From: Bacillota bacterium
GTDB taxonomy: Bacteria; Bacillota; SHA-98; UBA4971
Assembly (NCBI GenBank): GCA_012842395.1
Contig: DUSX01000018.1
Coordinates: forward strand, 180,283 to 244,282
Length of the DNA stretch: 64,000 bases
Direction of reading: 5' to 3'
Part shown: in pieces, positions 26,196 to 34,600 of the stretch
Position numbering within the stretch: position 1 is the first letter of the stretch
How the letters are laid out: the number at the start of each line of letters is the position of its first letter
Position numbers and translations under genes: made by a program
The notes under the pieces: generated by a model
Seen by the model: the letters and a program-made list of their open reading frames with translations, nothing else
Databases searched by the model: none
Told to the model about the DNA's origin: nothing

Positions 26196-27418
26196 AGGCG
26201 GTGCAATTCCTCGGCACCGTCCCGCGCTACCTCTTCTCCAAGGCGGCGGGGGCGCTTACGGAGAGAGCCTTTTATGGCCCTGCATCCGGCGTGGTGCTGC
26301 GCGATGTGCAGGAGCCCAGGCTGCCCAGCGCGAACTGGGTGAAGGTGAAGACCCGGTATTCGGGGATATGCGGAAGCGATATCAACCTCATTCTCCTGCA
26401 TGACAGCCCCAGCTCGTCGCCGTATGTGTCGTTTCCGTTCACCTTCGGCCATGAGAACTGCGGTACTGTGGTGGAGGTGGGGGCGAACGTAGATAACGTC
26501 CGCGTCGGCCAGAGGGTGCTCGTCGACCCTGTCCTATCGTGCGGTCCACGGGAGATAGCGGAGCCGTGCGACTTCTGCAAGCGCGGAGACTATTCGCTGT
26601 GTCAGAACTTCACCGAAGGAATAGTCTCACCCGGGTTCGCCATTGGCCTCTGCCGTGACACGGGGGGCGGTTGGGGCGAGTTCTTCGTCGCTCACAAGTC
26701 CCAGGTCATTCCACTTGATGACGACGTGACGTTCGAGGACGCGGTGGTCGTCGATGCATTCTGCTCCGCGCTTCACCCGGTCCTCCGCAATTTCCCTGAT
26801 GACCGGGACACGTGCCTCGTCATGGGCGCGGGGGTCATAGGCATATCGGTGGTTGCGGCGCTCCGGGCCCTGGGGAGCCGGGCGCGGGTGGTGGTGATGG
26901 CGAAGTACCCGTTCCAGGCCGAGCTCGCGCGCGCTTTCGGCGCAGACGACGTGGTGTGCTCGCGCGCCAGCGCGGACTACTTCGGAGACCTCGCGAAAAC
27001 CCTTGGCGGGAAGGTTCTCAAGCCCATGGTCGGCAAGAGGATCGTGCAGGGTGGCGCCGATGTCGTCTTCGAATGCGTTGGGAGCTCCACGAGCATCGAC
27101 GACGCATTGAGGTTCACGCGGTCCGGCGGGAGGATGGTGCTCGTGGGCCTCGCGGCGTTCCCAAAGGGCGTGGATTGGACGCCCATCTGGCTTAACGAGA
27201 TCACGGTCCGCGGGTCGTTCTGGTGCGGCGGCGAGACTTACGAGGGCAGGAAGACCACGACGTACAGGCTGGCGTACGAGCTCATCAAGAACGGCAAGGT
27301 GTCCCTCTCTCGGCTCCTCACCCACAAGTTCAGAGTCGAGGATTACAAGAAGGCCATCGAGGCGAACCTGCACAAATCCGCAAGCAAGGTAGTCAAGTCC
27401 GCCTTTGAGTTCGACTGA
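26192..27418 (+). CDS. Zinc-type medium-chain dehydrogenase coupled to the oxoamine synthase
   Basis: A 408-residue dehydrogenase with an ATGA overlap on the synthase gene. YSGICGSDIN and FGHENCGTVVEVG provide the catalytic-zinc site. A structural-zinc lobe is present but with an unusual spacing: CGPREIAEPCDFCKRGDYSLC has an enlarged first loop. The nucleotide-binding fold is at VMGAGVIGISVVAAL. It is about 60 residues longer than threonine dehydrogenase, with an N-terminal extension containing LFSKAAGALTERAFYGP. A Tdh-Kbl threonine pathway is one reading; reduction of a ketone made by the synthase is another. Confidence 0.82.
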   Translation: MKAVQFLGTVPRYLFSKAAGALTERAFYGPASGVVLRDVQEPRLPSANWVKVKTRYSGICGSDINLILLHDSPSSSPYVSFPFTFGHENCGTVVEVGANVDNVRVGQRVLVDPVLSCGPREIAEPCDFCKRGDYSLCQNFTEGIVSPGFAIGLCRDTGGGWGEFFVAHKSQVIPLDDDVTFEDAVVVDAFCSALHPVLRNFPDDRDTCLVMGAGVIGISVVAALRALGSRARVVVMAKYPFQAELARAFGADDVVCSRASADYFGDLAKTLGGKVLKPMVGKRIVQGGADVVFECVGSSTSIDDALRFTRSGGRMVLVGLAAFPKGVDWTPIWLNEITVRGSFWCGGETYEGRKTTTYRLAYELIKNGKVSLSRLLTHKFRVEDYKKAIEANLHKSASKVVKSAFEFD

Positions 27419-27466
27419 CCGCCGTGCCGCGGGATTCCGGTGGCGGTCCAGGCCGTCTAAGCACGG

Positions 27467-27520
27467 CGCCACAAGTCCTCGTCTCCTTTCTTGACGCCGC
27501 TGGGGTTGCCGGTGCTCTCG
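27467..27520. repeat. Dispersed intergenic repeat, half copy E (inverted)
   Basis: Carries only the right arm of the family, read from the other strand: acaagtcctcgtctcctttc, then ttgacgccgctggggttgcc and ggtgc. It matches the reverse complement of the right end of copy A. Confidence 0.65.
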
Positions 27521-27530
27521 GTCCGAGAAG

Positions 27531-27567
27531 GCTAGGTGGGGCGGAAACCCGTCCCCACCTAGCTTTC
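27531..27567 (+). terminator. Intrinsic terminator after the synthase-dehydrogenase operon
   Basis: A perfect 11-bp stem GCTAGGTGGGG / CCCCACCTAGC (27531-27541 with 27553-27563) is followed by tttc. Confidence 0.75.
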
Positions 27568-27658
27568 GCCTTGCTCACTATGCGCGCTCTGCCATCCGAA
27601 TCGTGGCTCGGTTCTTGACCGCCGGATCCTCGTAGGTCAGAGAGGCTAGGCCCGGGGC

Positions 27659-28081
27659 TCACGCGAAGTAGCGCTTCAGGAGCCCTTCGAGCATCTGGGC
27701 GTGTCGGGCCTCGTCACGGGAGGATTCGTCGAAGAAGTCGTGGGCGGGGTCGATGCCGAGCTCCTTTGCCTTCACGGCAGATTCTCTCTTGCCTTTGTTC
27801 GCTGCCTGCTCGCCCTTGAGCATCCTCTCCAGGTTTTCCTTGGTGCTGGCGGATATGACGCCGTTGAGCTCCGCGAAATGGGCTGCGTGCCAGGCCTCCT
27901 CCATGGCTATCCTGACGAGTGCCGCCGCGACCTCGGGGTATCCCTCGCGCTCGGCCTGCCGGGCCATGGCCAGGTACACGCCCACCTCACTTGACTCGCC
28001 TCTGAGGTTCATGTTCACCGCTTCCTCAAGCTCGGTCCCTCTCGTTACCCCCAGCTTGACTTCACACACAAGCTCTGCCAT
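27659..28081 (-). CDS. Rubrerythrin-like ferritin-fold protein without rubredoxin domain
   Basis: A 140-residue four-helix diiron protein. The two ligand motifs are [13 protein letters not shown] and [11 protein letters not shown], with additional glutamates in the first helix ([16 protein letters not shown]). The C-terminal rubredoxin Cys4 domain of classical rubrerythrin is absent, so it belongs with erythrin/ferritin-like peroxide-detoxifying proteins. The ATG has aaaggagagg upstream. It follows perR with one base between stop and start, so it is probably the main target of the regulator. Confidence 0.88.
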   Translation of the reverse strand: MAELVCEVKLGVTRGTELEEAVNMNLRGESSEVGVYLAMARQAEREGYPEVAAALVRIAMEEAWHAAHFAELNGVISASTKENLERMLKGEQAANKGKRESAVKAKELGIDPAHDFFDESSRDEARHAQMLEGLLKRYFA

Positions 28082-28082
28082 T

Positions 28083-28601
28083 CTATTCCTCTCCTTTCGT
28101 TGGTTTTCCCGTCCTCTCCTCGAGGCCGGGGCGCCGGCGCGAGTCGGCAGCGTCCATCTGGCCAAAACGCGCCTCGCAATCCTTGCAGTACCCGTAAAAG
28201 TAGTGGTCGTGGTCGACGACAAGACGTGGGATCTTCGCCTCAAGACGGGGCTCGAGCTCTGCGAGGTCCTCATCCACCTCCCGCGGCGTGTCCTCCACGC
28301 GCCCGCATATCGTGCACACGAAATGCGCGTGCGGCAAGGCGTTGGCGTCGTAGCGAAACACGTTCTCACGCATGGCAAGTCTCCGGACGAGCCCCGCGGA
28401 GACCAGGGCCTGGAGCGTACAGTAGACAGTATTGAGACTCAGCGTCGGAAAGGCGGGCTTGAGTGCCTCGTACACCGCGTCCACGCTTGGGTGACTTGTG
28501 GTGCCTTTGAGCATTTCGTATACAGCAACTCTTTGGGGTGTAGGTCTTATCCCCGCCCCGCGGAGCTCATCCGCGATGGATCGTCTGGTTACATCTCTCA
28601 T
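28083..28601 (-). CDS. perR: Fur-family repressor, probably PerR
   Basis: A 172-residue Fur-family regulator. The winged-helix part has [18 protein letters not shown] and [18 protein letters not shown]. The C-terminal metal domain has [14 protein letters not shown] and the [12 protein letters not shown] segment, giving the two CxxC pairs of the structural zinc site. Coupling to a rubrerythrin-like gene argues for the peroxide sensor PerR rather than Fur. A hydrophilic tail of about 25 residues follows the last CxxC. The start is ATG 28601. A Fur/PerR-type palindrome at 28808-28822 upstream suggests autoregulation. Confidence 0.85.
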   Translation of the reverse strand: MRDVTRRSIADELRGAGIRPTPQRVAVYEMLKGTTSHPSVDAVYEALKPAFPTLSLNTVYCTLQALVSAGLVRRLAMRENVFRYDANALPHAHFVCTICGRVEDTPREVDEDLAELEPRLEAKIPRLVVDHDHYFYGYCKDCEARFGQMDAADSRRRPGLEERTGKPTKGEE

Positions 28602-28797
28602 GTCGCGCTCACCACCAGACTCATTACCCTGCTTGGTCGGCAGGGGGTGTCTTCCAGAAGCGTCGCCTTCCCGCCCTCGAGACGCGAGCGATGCCGTGCC
28701 GTCCTCACGCCCACGCCTGACGCGGAAGAGCTTCGTCGGCACGGGAAAAGACAAAGCCAATGGAAAACCGAACCTGTGACAACTGCTAGGTAATACT

Positions 28798-28829
28798 ATT
28801 TACTAACTAGTAATCATTACTGTCACCCT
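28798..28829 (-). promoter_or_regulatory. PerR-type operator within the perR promoter region
   Basis: AGTAATCATTACT (28809-28821) is a 13-bp palindrome carrying the TAATnATTA core of Fur/PerR 7-1-7 boxes. On the minus strand it lies between a -35-like GTGACA (28829-28824) and A+T-rich -10-like sequences, the expected position for repression. Confidence 0.55.
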
Positions 28830-29069
28830 CATTATCGGTCTCTTTTTCGCGCACCGCAAACAGCGTACACAGGCACTGCACCGCTAAAGGGCATGAAAGG
28901 CGTCATCTGTTCGCAATTATATGCATATTGCGCATCCAGGCTAATGAAAGCGGCGCCGGGCGCAACCGCACGCCGCCCCGGCGCTCCCTGCCGACCGTCG
29001 TCAACATACCATGGGGCGAGGTGGTCAAGTCGGTGGTCGTCGGGCCAGGCGGCTGCACGCTGCCTCGGC

Positions 29070-29098
29070 GCATATCGACTTCGTCGCGCGGAATAATA
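29070..29098 (+). promoter_or_regulatory. Possible sigma-G/sigma-F promoter for sleB-ypeB
   Basis: GCATA (29070-29074) and AATAATA (29092-29098) are 17 bp apart. They resemble forespore sigma factor elements (GNATR and CATNNTA) with one mismatch in the -10. The position before a spore germination operon supports it; the match alone is weak. Confidence 0.35.
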
Positions 29099-29135
29099 AT
29101 CCCGGACCTTTGGCGGCCGCGGGAAGTGGTGGCAA

Positions 29136-29690
29136 GTGTACAAGGCTGGAAGAATATGCATCGCGCTTCTCGTCCTCGTGGCTCTCGTAGCTGTTGTGTG
29201 GTACGTTCGTCTCGGGGGGCGCGCGCCCGCTGCCGAGACGTGGCCGGCAAGGGCTGACGTCGACGCCCGCTCTTCGGCGGCTCCAACCACGGCTGTGGCT
29301 CCGACGTCGTGGGAGCTCGCGGCGCCTGGCCAGGCGTACGACTATAACTTCGATCTCATGGCCCGCGTGATCTCGGCTGAGGCGAAGGGCGAGCCGTACG
29401 TGGGGCAGGTGGCGGTGGGCGCGGTCATTCTCAACCGCGTGGAACACCCTCATTTCCCAAAGACCATCCCGGGGGTCATCTTCGAGCCCGACGCGTTCAC
29501 CGCTGTGTCCCAGGGGACTATCTGGTTGCCACCGACAGCGTCCGCGATCCGCGCCGCTCAGGATGCACTCGCAGGGTGGGACCCCACGGGAGGAGCGCTT
29601 TACTACTACAATCCGGCCAAGGCGACCAACTGGTGGATTACAACCAGGCGTTTCCTGGTCCAGATCGGGAGCCACGTCTTCTATAGGTGA
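29136..29690 (+). CDS. sleB: Spore cortex-lytic / cell-wall hydrolase SleB
   Basis: A 184-residue hydrolase_2-family protein with an N-terminal hydrophobic segment (ICIALLVLVALVAVVWYV). A short Ala/Pro/Thr-rich linker and the catalytic domain follow. The active-site region LMARVISAEAKGEPYVGQVAVGAVILNRV contains the presumed catalytic glutamate. The peptidoglycan-binding domain of B. subtilis SleB is missing, giving a short form common in Clostridia. GTG 29136 has gggaagtgg upstream. ypeB follows directly, the standard partner, so a lytic transglycosylase acting on spore cortex is the likely role. Confidence 0.9.
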   Translation: MYKAGRICIALLVLVALVAVVWYVRLGGRAPAAETWPARADVDARSSAAPTTAVAPTSWELAAPGQAYDYNFDLMARVISAEAKGEPYVGQVAVGAVILNRVEHPHFPKTIPGVIFEPDAFTAVSQGTIWLPPTASAIRAAQDALAGWDPTGGALYYYNPAKATNWWITTRRFLVQIGSHVFYR

Positions 29691-29725
29691 CCAGATCACA
29701 CGTGACGTGAGATGAGGTGGATGGC

Positions 29726-31087
29726 ATGAGACGCGACTGGTTGCGCCTCGGCGGGGTCGTTGTCGTGATCCTCCTGGGCCTCGTGACCCTTCGCGAGCAC
29801 AGGCTGCGACGCGAGATCGAGCTGAGAACGGAGAACCAGTATCAGCGGGCATTTCAGGAAGTGGTTTATCACCTCGACGGCCTCGAGCAGGAGCTCGCCA
29901 AGGCTCTCGCGGCCGGTTCGACGACCCAGACTGCCAAGGCATTCGCTGACGCCTGGAGGCATTCGGAGTCGGCGAGGTCTGCCATAGGCCAGCTTCCCAT
30001 CGCTACGGTGCCGCTTTCCGCTACCGAGGACTTCATCGGCCGGGTTGCCGCGTTTACCTACACCCTGTCACAGAAGGGAGCCTCCGGCGCGACCATCACG
30101 GATCGAGAGTGGAATGTGCTACGGGATTTCCGCAGGCAAGCCAAGTTTGCCGCCGAAGAGCTCGCGAAGATGGGAGAAGACTTCGCCACAGGCGCCTTGC
30201 GGTGGACAGAGTTCCAACGTGACACGGTGGCTGCTGCAGCCACCCGGCCCGAACGCGCGCCGGAGAGCACACCGTCGAACCAAGTTACCAAGGGTTTCAA
30301 AATGCTTGAGGATGGAATGACGCGGTTCCCGTCCCCGGACCTTGAAGGAGTGCTGCCGCCCCCCGAGAGGAAGCTGCCGCAAGTGCCTGGCGCCGCGATC
30401 GGCACCGATGAGGCCGTGCGCGTGGCCGTGAGCTTTGTGGGACCGTCGGTTGTCGCGGGCAGGCGGGCCGGGGTCGTCGGGAGGGTGCCATCGGACCCGG
30501 AAGCATACAGGATCCAGATTCCGGCGAGCGGCGGACGCGGTGCCGTGTGGGTGGATGTGTCCGTCAAAGGGGGGCGCGTCCTGTGGATGATGGATGAGAC
30601 GCCGATCGGCGCTGCCACGGTCGCCCCGGCCATGGCGGAGGCCATCGCGGCCGACTTCCTCGCTTCCAGGGGTTTCGAGAACATGCGGCAGATCTCGAGG
30701 CAGGTACACGAGGGAGTCGCGGTGATAGGCTTTGCCTGCGAGCAGGACGGCGTGCTCATGTATCCGGACCAGGTCGTTGTTAGGGTCGCCCTTGACACGG
30801 GAAGGGTGGACGGCTTCGAGGGCACGAACTACCAAGTCTTCCACAGAGCGAGGCGGATAGCGCCGCCTGGTGTCACTGAGGCCCAGGCTAGGGCCGCGCT
30901 GAACCCGAGGCTGGACGTTACGGCTTCACGCCTTGCCGTGATCATGGACGACTTCTATAAGGAGACGCTCGTGTACGAGTTTCGCGGCACGCTGGACGAC
31001 CAGACCTATCTCGTGTACGTGAACGCGGATACGGGTGAGGAAGAGAAGATAAAGAGAGTGGGGCCTCAAGGCATCGAGACTGTATGA
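29726..31087 (+). CDS. ypeB: Germination protein YpeB
   Basis: A 453-residue YpeB-like protein. It has an N-terminal membrane anchor (LGGVVVVILLGLVTL), a long helical N-terminal domain rich in Glu and Arg, and a C-terminal half with PepSY-like repeats (for example ALDTGRVDGFEGTNY and VYVNADTGEEE). YpeB is required for SleB stability and localisation in spores. The ATG at 29726 follows gaggtgg. The stop overlaps the next gene start (ATGA). Length agrees with B. subtilis YpeB (about 450). Confidence 0.9.
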   Translation: MRRDWLRLGGVVVVILLGLVTLREHRLRREIELRTENQYQRAFQEVVYHLDGLEQELAKALAAGSTTQTAKAFADAWRHSESARSAIGQLPIATVPLSATEDFIGRVAAFTYTLSQKGASGATITDREWNVLRDFRRQAKFAAEELAKMGEDFATGALRWTEFQRDTVAAAATRPERAPESTPSNQVTKGFKMLEDGMTRFPSPDLEGVLPPPERKLPQVPGAAIGTDEAVRVAVSFVGPSVVAGRRAGVVGRVPSDPEAYRIQIPASGGRGAVWVDVSVKGGRVLWMMDETPIGAATVAPAMAEAIAADFLASRGFENMRQISRQVHEGVAVIGFACEQDGVLMYPDQVVVRVALDTGRVDGFEGTNYQVFHRARRIAPPGVTEAQARAALNPRLDVTASRLAVIMDDFYKETLVYEFRGTLDDQTYLVYVNADTGEEEKIKRVGPQGIETV

Positions 31088-32325
31088 TGCGCAGCTATGA
31101 CGTGGTGGTGGTTGGAGCGGGACCGGCCGGCTCGACCGCCGCGCGGGTGGCAGCTGAGCGGGGCCTCTCGGTTCTGCTCATCGACAAGGCCAAGTTTCCG
31201 AGGAACAAGCCGTGCGCCGGCGGTGTGACGGCAAAGGCCATTAGAGAGCTAGGATTCGAGTTGCCAGATGCCGTCGTCGAACATGACATAATGGGCATAA
31301 AGCTCATCTCGTCCAGGGGTGGGTCGGTCTCGGCAAGGGATTCCAGGCGGCTTGGGGTAACGGTGCGACGCGCGACGTTCGACAGCTTTCTTGCCTCGAA
31401 GGCCGCGGAGGCGGGCGCGGAGTTCTTGGACCAGACGCCGCTCGTTGGGCTCTTGGTGGAGACGGGCTCTCGGCGTGAACGTTACGTGGTTACCACGGGG
31501 CGGGGCCGGTTCGGGGCAAGGGCGGTCATCGGCGCCGATGGCGCGTGCGGAAGAACCGCCAGGCTGGCGGGGGTGAGGGGCCGCTGGTCCAGGTGGGAAC
31601 TGGGGGCATCAGTCTGCGCTGAAGTCGATCTCTCGCCCGGCTCCCCGACGGGGGAGACGGCCGACACGGACCTCATCGAGCTTTACCTCGTTCCGCCCCT
31701 GAGGGCGGCGTTTGGTTGGGCTTTCCACCGAAAGAACGGGCTGCACGTGGGAGTGGGCGCGACCGCCATTGACGCGCCCAGGCTCCCCAGCGCGTTCGCG
31801 GATCATTTCAGCCGCGTGGCAGGGGCCCATCAGCTGGGCATCCCGTGCCCGAAGGCGAAGGGGCATCTCCTGCCCACGGGAGGCCTCAGGCGGCCTGTCG
31901 CCCGGGGAATGGTCTTCCTGGCGGGCGATGCCGCAGGCTTCGTGGACCCCTTCTCCGGCGAGGGAATATACAGCGCCATCCGGAGCGGCAAGATGGCCGC
32001 GGAAACCGTCGCGGACGCACTACGCTACGGCCGCTCCTCGGACGCGGCAGCCCTGTACACTCGAAGATGCCGCGCCGAGTTCTCGAGGGAGTTCCATCTC
32101 TCGATGCTCCTCGCGGCAGTGCTTGGGGTCAAAGACGGCGTGCCGTTCCGCATGGTGGAGGCCAACCCCGATCTCGCGTTCCTCCTCGCAGACATTCTGT
32201 TCGAGCCAGGCTCCTACCGGCGCCTGTTCGCGGCGAGCCTTCTGAAGTCTCCGAGAGTCCTCGCGAGATTCTTTGCGGCGCGGCTCGGCCTGTTGCCCAC
32301 AGGCGACGTGCGCGTCTCTCGGTGA
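31084..32325 (+). CDS. Geranylgeranyl reductase-type FAD oxidoreductase
   Basis: A 413-residue flavoprotein of the geranylgeranyl reductase (GGR) family. The FAD-binding Rossmann motif is VVVGAGPAGSTAARVAAERG, the family motif KPCAGGVTAKAI follows, and the second FAD motif is FLAGDAAGFVDPFSGEGIYSAI. GGR-family enzymes reduce double bonds in polyprenyl chains or related lipids. The substrate here is unknown. The start overlaps the ypeB stop by 4 bp, an unexpected partner, so a role in spore or membrane lipid modification is possible but speculative. Confidence 0.82.
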   Translation: MMRSYDVVVVGAGPAGSTAARVAAERGLSVLLIDKAKFPRNKPCAGGVTAKAIRELGFELPDAVVEHDIMGIKLISSRGGSVSARDSRRLGVTVRRATFDSFLASKAAEAGAEFLDQTPLVGLLVETGSRRERYVVTTGRGRFGARAVIGADGACGRTARLAGVRGRWSRWELGASVCAEVDLSPGSPTGETADTDLIELYLVPPLRAAFGWAFHRKNGLHVGVGATAIDAPRLPSAFADHFSRVAGAHQLGIPCPKAKGHLLPTGGLRRPVARGMVFLAGDAAGFVDPFSGEGIYSAIRSGKMAAETVADALRYGRSSDAAALYTRRCRAEFSREFHLSMLLAAVLGVKDGVPFRMVEANPDLAFLLADILFEPGSYRRLFAASLLKSPRVLARFFAARLGLLPTGDVRVSR

Positions 32326-32331
32326 ACGCGT

Positions 32332-33120
32332 TCAGGCCCCCTCTAGCATCCCGAGCCTCAGCTCTTCAGCGACCCGGGCTATGAAGAAGGAGTTCGTAGG
32401 GGCCTTACCGTCCCGAAAGGCCTCGCACTGGCCGAAGACCCTCTTGAGATACTCTGTATTCCCGTGCTTCCATGTCTTCTGTATGGTGTACCTGATGGCG
32501 GCTTCCACGATGAGGGGGGTGGTTGCATGTTTCTCGGCTATTTTCGGGTAGAGGGCTTTGGTGACGACTGCGAGCAAGCTTGGGTCTCGTCGAACCATCT
32601 CGATTGCTTCCTTTAGATACTGGTACCCCTTGAAATAAGTCGGCGCGCCCATTCTGAAAAGCACTCTTGCTACTTGGTCGGAGGCGCTTCTGCAGGCACT
32701 GTCGACGGGGATGCTCCGGGCTCTCACAGGCAGGGTTCTGTCGGCCCCTGCCACCTGGCGTATTCGATTGAGGAGGCAGGCGCCGTCGAAGGGCTTCAGA
32801 AGGTAGTAGTCTGCGCCGAGCCTCGCGCTCCTCTTTACCATGCTCTCCTCCTCGAACGCTGTGATAACGATGATGCCGGGCTTCTTCGGCAGGTCCATCT
32901 CGGAGAGGCGCTCCAACACTTCCAGCCCGTCAAGATAAGGCATTATGATATCGAGGAGAACGACGTCGGGTTTGACCTGCACGATCATGTCGAGCGCCTG
33001 TAAACCGTCCTCCGCGGACCCAGCCCATTCAAGGCCCGGCTCGCCGCGGACAAGAGCCTCGAGGATCTCACACATGTCCCGATTGTTCTCTGCCGCCATG
33101 ACCTTTATCGTGCGCTCCAT
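32332..33120 (-). CDS. spo0A: Sporulation master regulator Spo0A
   Basis: A 262-residue Spo0A. The receiver domain (1-120) has the phosphorylatable aspartate in VVLLDIIMPYLDG, plus conserved Thr (VITAFEE) and Lys (LLKPFD). The C-terminal DNA-binding domain (about 145-262) carries GAPTYFKGYQYLKEAI, KALYPKIAEKHATTP and APTNSFFIARVAEELR, which are specific to Spo0A. It is monocistronic and convergent with the flavoprotein gene. A candidate sigma-H promoter lies about 40-70 bp upstream. Its presence makes the organism, or a recent ancestor, an endospore former. Confidence 0.96.
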   Translation of the reverse strand: MERTIKVMAAENNRDMCEILEALVRGEPGLEWAGSAEDGLQALDMIVQVKPDVVLLDIIMPYLDGLEVLERLSEMDLPKKPGIIVITAFEEESMVKRSARLGADYYLLKPFDGACLLNRIRQVAGADRTLPVRARSIPVDSACRSASDQVARVLFRMGAPTYFKGYQYLKEAIEMVRRDPSLLAVVTKALYPKIAEKHATTPLIVEAAIRYTIQKTWKHGNTEYLKRVFGQCEAFRDGKAPTNSFFIARVAEELRLGMLEGA

Positions 33121-33166
33121 GGCGTGCCGCTACCCCCTTTCGCCGGCTCGGAACATAATATTGATG

Positions 33167-33191
33167 ATTCTCTATCTTTTGCGATTATCCT
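33167..33191 (-). promoter_or_regulatory. Candidate sigma-H promoter of spo0A
   Basis: On the minus strand AGGATAA (33191-33185), an 11-bp spacer, then AGAGAAT (33173-33167), which fits the sigma-H pattern AGGAWWW / RNNGAAT. The B. subtilis spo0A sporulation promoter uses sigma-H. Confidence 0.5.
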
Positions 33192-33498
33192 TTCGGCGTC
33201 CAGAGGAGACAGAGACCGTCGAAAGCCAAGCGGGAGAGGGGGAAGTCCGTCGTGACGACCTAGTGGCGGCTGGGGAGGACGTGTTCCGCCTTCACGCACG
33301 TACGTCGCACGAAAGACAGCAGGTCGGCTCCAGGGCGTTGCATGGAGAGAGCTTGGCAGCGCCTGGTGCGTGATGTGGGAGATGGGGAGGTGGGACGACA
33401 CTGAACTGAGTCGCGCGGGGAACCCGCGCGCTGGAGCTCGCAGCGGATCGTCGGAGCGGATGCGAAGCCGCGGATAAACAAGGAAAACCGCATAAAAA

Positions 33499-33574
33499 TG
33501 GTGCGCCTAGCAGGACTCGAACCTGCGCACCCGGCTCCGGAGGCCGGCGCTCTGATCCTCTGAGCTATAGGCGC
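33499..33574 (-). tRNA. tRNA-Arg (anticodon CCG)
   Basis: The minus strand folds as a complete cloverleaf. The acceptor is GCGCCTA paired with TAGGCGC, then TA, and the D stem is GCTC/GAGC. The anticodon stem CCGGC/GCCGG encloses loop CTCCGGA (anticodon CCG). The T arm contains GGTTCGAGTCC. A discriminator A and encoded CCA follow, then TTTTT, a possible terminator. Confidence 0.93.
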
Positions 33575-33806
33575 ACTCTCAAGTAGAATGATATCAGCCT
33601 TGAGTCGTCCTGTCAATGATTCCGCGGACATTGCGGGCTCTTGGAGGCCGCGAGCGGCCCGGTCGGTCGCCCGCCGCGCCCACCGATTCGGCGCAGCACT
33701 TCTCCGCCACGCCCGGGCATGCCCTCGCTCCGCTGCACAAAACGGACGTTGCCTGCCTAGTATATGCTTGGGATGGCTTTTCCCCGAGAAGGCGAGGTGA
33801 CTTTGG

Positions 33807-34166
33807 TTGAAGTGGCTCAGGGTGTTGTGGAACGTGGTCACGAGCGACGCGGTCATGGAACCGCTCATCATAATCCTCGTTGGTTACGGCCTTCAAGTTT
33901 ACCAGAGAAATCGCAGATACCAGATGATACTTGATACTACAGTGGACGTCGTGGACTACATCGAGGAACACTATAAGGAGTGGGGCATAAAAGGCCATGA
34001 GAAGATGGATAAGTTCCTGGAGCTTTTCGTGAAGGAGTTCAAGAAAGCCACCGGCAAGGCTCCGCGAAAGGACGAGATTGAGACGGCTGTCCTGAGAGCC
34101 GAGGCCTATGTGCAAAGGGCCAGGCGTGGCGCGGCCACGGATTCGCGCGGGCGTAAGGCCGCCTGA
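33807..34166 (+). CDS. Phage holin-like (LLH family) small membrane protein
   Basis: A 119-residue protein with one N-terminal hydrophobic segment (VMEPLIIILVGYGLQVY). A helical, charged C-terminal part includes VDYIEEHYKEWGIKGHEKMD and ends in the basic AYVQRARRGAATDSRGRK. This layout resembles the LLH family of phage holins. No other phage gene is visible, so it may be a domesticated or remnant gene. The start is TTG 33807 with ggcgaggtga upstream. It sits 230 bp from a tRNA gene, a common site of phage integration. Confidence 0.55.
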   Translation: MKWLRVLWNVVTSDAVMEPLIIILVGYGLQVYQRNRRYQMILDTTVDVVDYIEEHYKEWGIKGHEKMDKFLELFVKEFKKATGKAPRKDEIETAVLRAEAYVQRARRGAATDSRGRKAA

Positions 34167-34194
34167 CCCGGCGCTAAGTGGACGCAAGCCGGCG

Positions 34195-34390
34195 CAAGTT
34201 CGCGCTGATTCTGAGCATGCGGGTCCTGGCAAGGGCTACCGGCCTTGCCCTCCTGGGACGGCGTGTCATGCGGCATCGGCTCGCCCCGTTCGAACTCGGC
34301 GCGCAGGGTGGCCGAATTGCAGGCGCCCAGTCGGGCGAGGAGCACGGACGACCCCAGCGCCGTCAGGAAGAGAAACCAGGGCTTGTAGCA
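34195..34390. repeat. Dispersed intergenic repeat, copy C (diverged)
   Basis: Aligns with copy B over caagttcgcg, ggtcctggc, then taccggccttgccctcctgg and gacggcg, and with copy A over ccccagcgccgtcagga. It is more diverged, with insertions in the centre. Confidence 0.65.
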
Positions 34391-34521
34391 CGGTACGCAG
34401 GACCAATGGTGGATTATGTGCGGTGCCCAGAGCCCGAGACGCGCGGCGCTCAGGCGTTTCGGTGCCTTACAAGGTCTGTCACGGCCGGTTCCGTCTCCGG
34501 TACCGGGGTTCCCACCCTGCG

Positions 34522-34549
34522 TTGACAAGACCTGCCGACGTGGTATAAT
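34522..34549 (+). promoter_or_regulatory. Consensus sigma-A promoter for trkH/ktrB
   Basis: TTGACA (34522-34527) and TATAAT (34544-34549), both perfect, are separated by 16 bp. The start codon of the transporter is about 50 bp downstream. Confidence 0.8.
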
Positions 34550-34600
34550 CTTGAGCGTCGAAAACACGAGCTCTTGCGGGTTCCCCGGGAGGGCAGACTT

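Noticed and set aside
29025..29942. 305-residue minus-strand ORF opposite sleB
   Set aside because: Antisense to a clear SleB gene with no motif of its own.
33260..34232. Long minus-strand frames across the tRNA and holin-like gene
   Set aside because: They run through the tRNA gene, which a real coding region would not.
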